Positions 1 through 5,405 of a DNA stretch of 20,586 nucleotides are shown one piece after another. Under the pieces are notes generated by a model. That model ran no database searches, had not been told where the DNA came from, and was given only the letters and a program-made list of their open reading frames with translations. Source of the DNA: Pseudomonadota bacterium (GTDB lineage: Bacteria; Pseudomonadota; Gammaproteobacteria; Burkholderiales; Burkholderiaceae); contig JAJXUC010000060.1 of the NCBI GenBank assembly GCA_021783435.1, forward strand, positions 1 through 20,586, written 5' to 3'. Position 1 is the stretch's first letter, and each line of letters opens with the position of its first letter. A program made the position numbers and the translations under genes.

Positions 1-96
1 GCCATGGCGTCGCATCGTGGTTAGGTTGTCCCATCGATAGACACCGCCCAGGCCAGATTTATTCCAGCCACTCACTCACCCAGCTCTGCGGAAAAC

Positions 97-122
97 GGAA
101 AACGGGGGACAGACCCCATTTG
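97..122. repeat. GGGGACAGACCCC repeat-element remnant
   Basis: This short imperfect palindrome has the core GGGGACAGACCCC (GGGG and CCCC arms around ACAGA). It is preceded by two direct copies of GGAAAAC. Sequences of this look are often scattered in beta- and gammaproteobacterial genomes near REP-associated transposases; that association is recalled knowledge, not seen here, because no transposase gene is present. It abuts the truncated end of the NERD pseudogene, so it probably marks the rearrangement point. A related string (GGGGACGGGGTC) occurs near 722-733. Confidence 0.4.
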
Positions 123-125
123 TCC

Positions 126-469
126 TCATTTATCCTGTTCATTGATGATCAGGTTGCCATTGAAGGCCTTGGTTTCGATCAAGTAGAAAATAAACCCTCG
201 ACCCATGATCAAGTGATCGATCTGGGCGACCTGCCCGTCATTGACCAGACGCAAGTCGTGCAGAACGACGTGATTCTCACCGTCATGGAAATAGGTGTCG
301 ATGTAGCGATGCAGTAGGCGGCATCTCGCTCGCCTCCAATGCCGTCCTTAACCCGCTTGCGCTCAGCCGCGAGCCAGTCGCGTTGGCGCCTGTCCAGCCC
401 GGATGCGCGTCGCAACTCTTCGAGGAGACACAGGCGTTTGCTCTTGTCGTCGGCTGACTTGATCAACAT
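126..469 (-). pseudogene. NERD-domain protein remnant, frameshifted and truncated
   Basis: An ATG at 467-469 opens a minus-strand frame that reads in register through GIGGERDAAY and then loses similarity. The rest of the domain continues in another frame from about base 305 and includes IDTYFHDGENHV, VLHDLRL, VAQIDHLIMG and LIETKAFNGNL, ending at a TGA at 126-128. Together these form the start of a nuclease-related domain (NERD), whose hallmarks are the AQIDHLI and ETK strings. Two TAC codons 11 bases apart (303-305 and 314-316) bracket the frame change, so an indel that is not a multiple of three lies there. Intact NERD proteins continue well beyond NGNL, whereas this copy stops about eight residues later, beside a repeat remnant. 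It is therefore broken twice, once by frameshift and once by loss of the C-terminus. NERD domains are thought to relate to nucleases; no activity is expected from this copy. Confidence 0.75.
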
Positions 470-1061
470 GGGAGTGCTGTTGAAGCTGTCTGGCCCAGAC
501 TAACCGCAGGGTTTCAAGCTCCGAAGATCTGTGTCATGCGAGGTGATGTGCAATGTACGAGATGGTGAGGGCGTCGGGCACCATCTCGCGGCGTTGGGGA
601 GGCGTCTTCAACGCCAACGCGATCGGATCGTCGGTGAACGGGCTTCTCTTCACGACATGCTCCTTGGCCCAGTTCGGTCCGATCATGCCGGAGATTTCTG
701 TGACCGAACGGTTCGAGAGCCGGGGACGGGGTCAAAGGTCAGTCAAGACTTCCTCGAGATCACGCGCAGGTGGTTCGTTGTGCCAACCGAGAGCCCAGGT
801 GGCCTGATTCAGCCGATCCTGCCTCTGATCGCGCTGGCGGACTCCAGCCGGCATGCGTTTCACCATCGAGTTCACCTGCCGCGTGGTTCTCGTCAGGGAG
901 ATCGGGCTATCCCTGGATTGTGTGGCACGGTGTGAATCCCTAGGATCCGCGCTGTCACGCAGTTGTGCCGCAGAGGGCGACTGAGTGAATCCGCAGCGCG
1001 CCTCAGGCCCCGGCACGCTGTGAAGGCAAGTGGGGCATGTTCCGCACCAGAGGAGATCAGA
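470..1061. other. Non-coding/degenerate stretch, no supportable gene
   Basis: No convincing gene was found in these 592 bases. A minus-strand frame is open from about 731 to a TGA at 534-536 and reads, for example, VTEISGMIGPNWAKEHVVKR. Its codon use looks gene-like, but it has no credible upstream start and no family I recognise, so it may be a decayed gene fragment. The longer minus-strand open frame over 732-1532 is mostly the shadow of the DsrE-like gene on the plus strand. A GGGGACGGGGTCAAAGGTC string at about 722-740 resembles the repeat remnant near 107. No clear promoter for the next gene was identified. Confidence 0.5.
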
Positions 1062-1568
1062 ATGGGCAACAACTATTGGGCACACCTCGCACGTCATATT
1101 TTGCTGGTCACGGCCCTGCTCGTTGGCAGCGCCACGCATGCATACGCCGACAACCCCTCCATGATGAAAGACTTCAATTTTGAGAAGCCTGCCTTCATTC
1201 ATGACCTGCCTTTCGCAAAATACAAGTTGGTCTTGCAGGTCAGCAGCGACGATCAGCAGTTGTGGGCCCTCACGCTGAACAACGCTCAAAACGTGCTGGA
1301 CAACCTCGGCCAAGGAAACGTGCGCATCGTGGTTGTCGCCTACGGTCCAGGGCTCCTGATGCTGTTGAAGAACAGCCCTGTCGCTGAACGTCTCGCAGCA
1401 CAAAACGCCGAGGGCATCGAGTTCGACGCCTGCCACGTCACCATGGAAGGGATGGCCAAAAAACTCGGGCACATGCCCGTGCTGGCTCCCAGCGCCGTGA
1501 TCGTCCCCGGGGGTGTCGTGCGTCTCATGCAACTCGAAAAAAATGGCTTTGCCTATGTCAAGCCATAA
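1062..1568 (+). CDS. Secreted DsrE-family-like protein (copy 1)
   Basis: This 168-residue protein starts at an ATG with AGGAG six bases upstream (1051-1055). In-frame codons extend back to 963, but they lack such a site and would place a long tail ahead of the signal peptide. Residues about 9-29 form a hydrophobic signal sequence with a likely cut after AYA, so the mature protein should be periplasmic. The mature part is compatible with a single DsrE/DsrF-like domain: a beta strand VRIVVVAYGPG (about 87-97), an invariant-looking Cys124 in FDACHVTMEGM, and a tail VVRLMQLEKNGFAYVKP. The second DsrE-like protein at 3249-3752 aligns over this half (GP, the single Cys, VxMxG, R..QL..G). DsrE-family proteins are known in sulfur-atom transfer, where a Cys carries persulfide; that role here is inference. 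This copy is more divergent than the second. The exact substrate is unknown. Confidence 0.75.
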   Translation: MGNNYWAHLARHILLVTALLVGSATHAYADNPSMMKDFNFEKPAFIHDLPFAKYKLVLQVSSDDQQLWALTLNNAQNVLDNLGQGNVRIVVVAYGPGLLMLLKNSPVAERLAAQNAEGIEFDACHVTMEGMAKKLGHMPVLAPSAVIVPGGVVRLMQLEKNGFAYVKP

Positions 1569-1672
1569 CGGCGTTCAAGCCTGAGCACCCCATCGCCGAC
1601 ACCGGCGAATCGCTGTGGGCAGCGTCAAGACCCGGACGCGAAATCAATGGCATCCGTGCTGAAGTCATATAC

Positions 1673-1707
1673 ATACGGTCATTGGCGCACAACGCCCTTG
1701 ACCGTAT
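1673..1707. promoter_or_regulatory. Perfect 9-bp inverted repeat between dsrE-like 1 and porin
   Basis: ATACGGTCA (1673-1681) is mirrored exactly by TGACCGTAT (1699-1707), and an inner GGCG/CGCC pair (1684-1687 and 1693-1696) closes a 5-base loop. The stem is strong, but no T-run follows, so it is a poor intrinsic terminator. It lies about 105 bases after the DsrE-like gene and 140 bases before the porin. It could be an operator for a dimeric regulator or an RNA processing or pausing hairpin. The function is inferred only from symmetry. Confidence 0.5.
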
Positions 1708-1796
1708 AAGCCCGCATCACGTTTACCCTGATATTTATGATTTTGTTGAGGACTATTTATTTATTTTGTTTGCCTGCGGGAATTTTTTAGTAGATA

Positions 1797-1836
1797 GTTC
1801 AAAGCAGATGCAGATTGACTGCACCGACCTTTGAAC
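1797..1836 (+). promoter_or_regulatory. Leader hairpin just before porin ribosome binding site
   Basis: GTTCAAAG (1797-1804) pairs with CTTTGAAC (1829-1836). Inside it TGCAG (1809-1813) pairs with CTGCA (1819-1823) around a 5-base loop, with a 4/5-base internal loop between the two stems. The structure ends two bases before the GGGGG run (1838-1842) that serves as ribosome binding site for the porin ATG at 1847. If transcribed, it would fold in the 5' leader and could affect translation or message stability. Because it is a dyad it could also be a protein-binding site. An AT-rich tract upstream (about 1735-1790) is a plausible promoter area, but I cannot assign -35 and -10 boxes with confidence. 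Confidence 0.5.
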
Positions 1837-1846
1837 TGGGGGCAAT

Positions 1847-3211
1847 ATGTTTCATAAGAATGATCTCGTTACATTTCTCGGAATTTTGGTTTTGGCTGCC
1901 ACACAATGCCCACCCGCAGAAGCTGCCAATTGGTTCAAGATCCAAGGCATCTCCAATCCAGCATGGGGCAGAGGCAAGGTGTTGGGCTGGTTGGAACCCG
2001 ACTATTCCACGATTGATGGAAGTAACGTGAATGTGAACGGGCACTCCTATCCCATCAAGCCCAATCTGATCGGCCCGGAATTCAGCAATAGCAGCAAGCT
2101 GACCATGCAGCGCGCGCGACTCATGCTGCGCGGGGAACTGAACCCCGACATCTCCTATTTTCTCGCAGGGGAATTCGGAGATAACGGCTACAACTATTCC
2201 AATGGCCAGTATTCGCCACAGGTCATTGATGCGCATATGACGTTCAGCAATTATATTCCCGGCGCCAGAATACAAGCCGGTATCATCCATGCCCCAGGGC
2301 CTGAAGGCGCGATGCAAGGGTATATGGCATATAATTTCATCGACGTATTCCCATCGGTCATCGGGCAATTGATGCAGCCCAATTTCTATAGCAAGAATAC
2401 AAAATATAACTACAATCCTGCAAGCGGGGGATACCTTGTTCCGGGATCCGACTTATCCAGTGTAAACGGCTTTAGATATCCGGGCATTCAGGCGCTTGAC
2501 TGGTTTGATTTACGCAAAAATCTCGAACTTGCTTATGGAGCAATGTTGGGCAGTTACGGCAATCAATTTGAATCCAATTCCTCCAATGGGCCCATTGTCG
2601 CTGGAAGATTACAGCTCTCCTACCTTTATGGAGGGGGAGGAAGTTTTTTCCGGAATGATTTGACAGGCTTTGTCTGGGCTCAGCAAGCACGGCCACAATT
2701 GAATGGCATCTCCAATACCATGCGGCGGGAAGGATTCGGCGTCACCTACAGGCAGGGCTACATGGAAACCGGTGCGCGTAGTCTCAAGGCCGAATATATG
2801 GCTGGCACTGGTAATATTGCCGCTCCTGCCCCGTTTAACCAGGAACCTGGACTTGTACCTGCTCAATATCAAACGACATTCTTCCCAGGGAGCAACAACA
2901 AGGCATCCGGCTACTATGTATCAGTAGGCTATTTTGTAGCGCCAAAAGTCGAACTGAATGCCCGCTATGATTATTATGACAGGCTTCCTAATATTCCCGC
3001 TCAGGAGCGCGTCTTCACAAATATCGGCATCGGCGCTCAATATCATATAACACCGGTGACGAGAATCGTCGCCGATTATTTCATCAGAAAAACGGACATA
3101 CCTAATCCAGGCGCCATTGGCCAACCCGGAAGTCCCCAGCTCGTCCAGGCAACAAACATTGCACATGCGACTGGAAATGAATTCGATATTTATGCCATCT
3201 ACGCATTCTGA
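1847..3211 (+). CDS. Outer-membrane porin, probable OprP/OprO-like
   Basis: This 454-residue protein starts at an ATG with a GGGGG run four bases upstream. A signal peptide is evident: KND, then a hydrophobic core VTFLGILVLAATQ, and a probable cut after PAEA (about residue 27), giving a mature start near NWFK. The body is rich in Tyr, Phe, Asn and Gly with alternating residues typical of a beta barrel. It ends in FDIYAIYAF, and the terminal Phe is the usual outer-membrane insertion signal. The segment LTMQRARLMLRGELNPDISY followed by FLAGEFGDNGY resembles the phosphate-selective porin O/P family (RRARLG...G), which is why I favour that family over general trimeric porins. The ion or solute carried cannot be read from the sequence. 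The gene is visibly more AT-rich than the genes after 4041. It lies between two DsrE-like secreted proteins, hinting at a shared periplasmic role. The leader carries a hairpin. Confidence 0.75.
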   Translation: MFHKNDLVTFLGILVLAATQCPPAEAANWFKIQGISNPAWGRGKVLGWLEPDYSTIDGSNVNVNGHSYPIKPNLIGPEFSNSSKLTMQRARLMLRGELNPDISYFLAGEFGDNGYNYSNGQYSPQVIDAHMTFSNYIPGARIQAGIIHAPGPEGAMQGYMAYNFIDVFPSVIGQLMQPNFYSKNTKYNYNPASGGYLVPGSDLSSVNGFRYPGIQALDWFDLRKNLELAYGAMLGSYGNQFESNSSNGPIVAGRLQLSYLYGGGGSFFRNDLTGFVWAQQARPQLNGISNTMRREGFGVTYRQGYMETGARSLKAEYMAGTGNIAAPAPFNQEPGLVPAQYQTTFFPGSNNKASGYYVSVGYFVAPKVELNARYDYYDRLPNIPAQERVFTNIGIGAQYHITPVTRIVADYFIRKTDIPNPGAIGQPGSPQLVQATNIAHATGNEFDIYAIYAF

Positions 3212-3248
3212 TTCAAAATTCCTTCTCCCTCAACCTTCGCTCACAACC

Positions 3249-3752
3249 ATGAAATCCATTCAAAAAACATTTGCGGCATTATTTTTTTGCGTCGCTGGAA
3301 TCTCGCTGGCTGCAGCAGCCACCAGCACGGACGCGATTCATGTCGACATTCCCGTCAAGCTCAAGCAGGCCAATGTCGTCTTCAATATGGACCACCTCGC
3401 TTTTCTGGGTGATCTTCCTTTCGGCATGGATTACATGCATTTGCTCTCGATGCGGATGAAGAAAGATCACACCCCTGGAAAGATCATTGGTGTTTTTCAC
3501 GGCCCTGCTGCCTACATGCTGCTCAACGACAAGGCTTACGACGCGGCGCGGCATGTGGTCACCGGCAACCCTTATGCCAAGACCGTTGCCGAGCTTCAGA
3601 AAGAGGGGGTGCAGATTGAAGAATGCGCTGTATCGATGAAAGGCCATCATTGGGGTAACGCAGATCTCCTGCCCGGCGTTTTGGTCAATGCTGGTGCCGT
3701 TGGGCGGATCATTCAACTGGTCCAGGACGGCTACGTGCAGATCCAACCGTGA
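3249..3752 (+). CDS. Secreted DsrE-family protein (copy 2)
   Basis: This 167-residue protein starts at ATG 3249 (MKSIQKTF), which places a clean signal peptide at the N-terminus: KK-type charge, hydrophobic AALFFCVAGISLAAAA, and a cut around residues 22-25. Upstream in-frame ATGs from 3117 would overlap the porin end and bury the signal. The mature domain shows VVFNMDHL, a beta strand IIGVFHGPAAYMLL (about 79-92), GVQIEECAVSM with Cys126, and LLPGVLVNAGAVGRIIQLVQ followed by DGYVQIQP. This layout fits the DsrE family of small sulfur-transfer-related proteins, in periplasmic form with one conserved Cys besides the Cys14 of the signal. It starts 37 bases after the porin stop, so the two are probably co-transcribed. 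It is a distant paralogue of the protein at 1062-1568. Persulfide carrying or sulfur-compound binding is inference from the family. Confidence 0.85.
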   Translation: MKSIQKTFAALFFCVAGISLAAAATSTDAIHVDIPVKLKQANVVFNMDHLAFLGDLPFGMDYMHLLSMRMKKDHTPGKIIGVFHGPAAYMLLNDKAYDAARHVVTGNPYAKTVAELQKEGVQIEECAVSMKGHHWGNADLLPGVLVNAGAVGRIIQLVQDGYVQIQP

Positions 3753-3842
3753 CACTGCACCTGACTTTCATGGCCATCGTCATGGCGAGTTGGACGCATC
3801 TCTCGGCGATCCCAGCCTGACGCTTGGCCCCGCCTGCAGGCA

Positions 3843-3880
3843 GGCTCCCGTGGAGAGAGGGCGGCAACGCGGGAGCCTTT
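3843..3880 (+). terminator. Terminator-like hairpin after dsrE-like 2
   Basis: GGCTCCCG (3843-3850) is mirrored perfectly by CGGGAGCC (3870-3877), with a 19-base loop, and TTT follows. The GC-rich stem about 90 bases after the DsrE-like stop suits an intrinsic terminator, but the T-run is short and the loop is long, so termination may be weak. A 10-bp palindrome GCCTGCAGGC lies just before it (3832-3841). Confidence 0.4.
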
Positions 3881-4040
3881 GATCCAGCGCGCTGCGACCT
3901 GGTCTCCACGACTGCACGCCTTCAGAGCCACGAGGAGCCCTTCATCGGCGCATCATCGTTGTTCCTCATGGAAGCCTGCTGCTCGCTGGGCTATAGTGGT
4001 TCCATAGCCATCGGGCAGGGGCGGCGACGAGGAGACAGTC

Positions 4041-4547
4041 ATGCAAGTCAGCGATATTTTGAGAGTCAAGGGCAGTGCGCTGTTCACGGTGGCGCCTGAC
4101 ACAGCCCTGCTCGAAGCAGCCCGCACGATGACGCAGCATGACGTGGGCTCGCTGGTCGTGATGCGGGCTGGCCATCTGGCGGGCATGCTCACCTTCCGCG
4201 AAGTCATTGCCGCGCTGGCCGGCGCGCAACCGGGCGAAGCCCAGGTGGCCGACGTGATGCTGGGCGAGCCTGTGCATTGCACACCCCAGACGGGTCTGGA
4301 CGAGTTGCGCCGCCTGATGCTGGAGAGCCACACCCGCTACATGCCGGTGATGGAAGGCACCACCCTGCTCGGGGTGATTTCTTTCCATGATGTGGCACGC
4401 GCCGTGGTGCAGGAGCAAGACTTCGAGAACCGCATGCTCAAGGCCTATATCCGTGACTGGCCACAGGACGATGCACAGTCCCCGAGCCCGGCGACAGGGA
4501 CGCCGCCCACATCGGCAACCATCCAGCCACTTTCACGCAGCATTTGA
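4041..4547 (+). CDS. Two-CBS-domain protein
   Basis: This 168-residue cytoplasmic protein starts at an ATG with AGGAG six bases upstream. It is built almost entirely of a CBS pair (Bateman module). CBS1 covers about residues 1-60 (VSDILRVKG, then AARTMTQHDVGSLVVM and GMLTFREVI), and CBS2 about 70-125 (VADVMLGEPVHCTPQTGLDE, then HTRYMPVM and LLGVISFHDVARAVV). A Ser/Pro/Thr-rich tail of about 30 residues follows. CBS pairs bind adenosyl nucleotides such as AMP, ATP or SAM and act as regulatory modules. With no attached enzyme domain, its partner cannot be named. A TATAGT string at 3992-3997 is a possible -10 box without a good -35. It appears to be a single-gene unit, about 200 bases from the next gene. 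Confidence 0.9.
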   Translation: MQVSDILRVKGSALFTVAPDTALLEAARTMTQHDVGSLVVMRAGHLAGMLTFREVIAALAGAQPGEAQVADVMLGEPVHCTPQTGLDELRRLMLESHTRYMPVMEGTTLLGVISFHDVARAVVQEQDFENRMLKAYIRDWPQDDAQSPSPATGTPPTSATIQPLSRSI

Positions 4548-4662
4548 TTCGAGACCCAGGGCGCTCACAAGACCGCAACTCCCTCAAAACGTTGAGGAAA
4601 CGCTGGGAGTGACTGCTTCTTCGAGAGGCGTCAGGACCCTATCAACTGCGCCTGCCTTCCAA

Positions 4663-4679
4663 GCGGGCGCCCAGCCCGC
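4663..4679. other. Short GC-rich hairpin in the gap before the esterase gene
   Basis: GCGGGC (4663-4668) and GCCCGC (4674-4679) pair around a 5-base loop, with no T-run afterwards. It sits between the CBS gene and the esterase gene. It may help end the CBS transcript, but nothing else supports this. Confidence 0.25.
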
Positions 4680-4745
4680 CAGCCCCGGTTTCCAGCCGCT
4701 AGGATTGCGGGTTTTGCGCTGGCATACCCGCGCAAACAACTCTGC

Positions 4746-5384
4746 ATGCCTGCACCCTCCCATCTGCTGTATCTGCACGGTTTCCGCTCCTCGCCACAGT
4801 CGGCCAAGGCGCTCGTCACCGGCGCGCGCCTGCAAGTCATCCGCAATGAGCGCCGCAGGCGCGGGTTGGAGCCGGTGCAATGGCTGTGCCCGCAACTGCC
4901 GCCTTCCCCAGCACAGGCCATGACCGAGATGCTGGCACTGGTGGGCCATGTCGCTCCGGGGCGCCTGGCGCTGGTGGGCAGTTCGCTGGGCGGCTTCTAT
5001 GCCACCTATCTGGCGCACCACCTGCAGGCACGCGCCGTGCTTTTGAACCCGGCGGTGAACCCGGCACGCGATTTGCGCACGCAGATTGGCGAACTCACGG
5101 CCTGGCACGACCCGCAGTCCGCATGGCACTTCACGACGGAGCATGTCCACGAACTCCATGCACTCGAAGTCGGCAGCCTGACCAGCGCCGTGCCCGAGGC
5201 TTCACGTTATCTTGCCCTGATTGCGCAGGACGACGAGGTGCTCGACTGGCGTGAAATGGCCGCACGCTACGCTGGCGGCCATTTGCGCATCGTGCCGCGC
5301 GGCGGCCACGCACTCACGGATTACGCCACGCATCATCTCGACGCCGTGCTGGATTTTCTCGGCATTCATGCCGACGTGGCGTGA
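4746..5384 (+). CDS. YqiA/YcfP-family alpha/beta-hydrolase (putative esterase)
   Basis: This 212-residue protein is of the size usual for the YqiA family of small alpha/beta-hydrolases. It begins with the strand and oxyanion element LLYLHGFRSSPQS, typical of the family. The nucleophile elbow is G78-S-S80-L-G82 within LALVGSSLGGFYATYLA, making Ser80 the likely nucleophile. The acid is Asp162 or Asp163 in LIAQDDEVLDW, and the histidine is His188 in PRGGHALTDY, so the triad is complete. There is no signal peptide, so it should act in the cytoplasm on an unknown ester. E. coli YqiA is reported as a short-chain acyl esterase; the substrate here is not known. It lies 21 bases before the exoribonuclease gene, which suggests co-transcription. 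No strong ribosome binding site is visible before the ATG. Confidence 0.85.
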   Translation: MPAPSHLLYLHGFRSSPQSAKALVTGARLQVIRNERRRRGLEPVQWLCPQLPPSPAQAMTEMLALVGHVAPGRLALVGSSLGGFYATYLAHHLQARAVLLNPAVNPARDLRTQIGELTAWHDPQSAWHFTTEHVHELHALEVGSLTSAVPEASRYLALIAQDDEVLDWREMAARYAGGHLRIVPRGGHALTDYATHHLDAVLDFLGIHADVA

Positions 5385-5405
5385 CCCTCACCCATTCCGA
5401 CCCAC

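Noticed and set aside
732..1532. Long minus-strand open frame of 266 codons
   Set aside because: It lies antisense to the secreted DsrE-like gene, which has a ribosome binding site, signal peptide and family pattern. The minus frame has no recognisable domain.
4578..4610. ACTCCC/GGGAGT inverted repeat after the CBS gene
   Set aside because: Six pairs with a long loop and no T-run; not distinguishable from chance.
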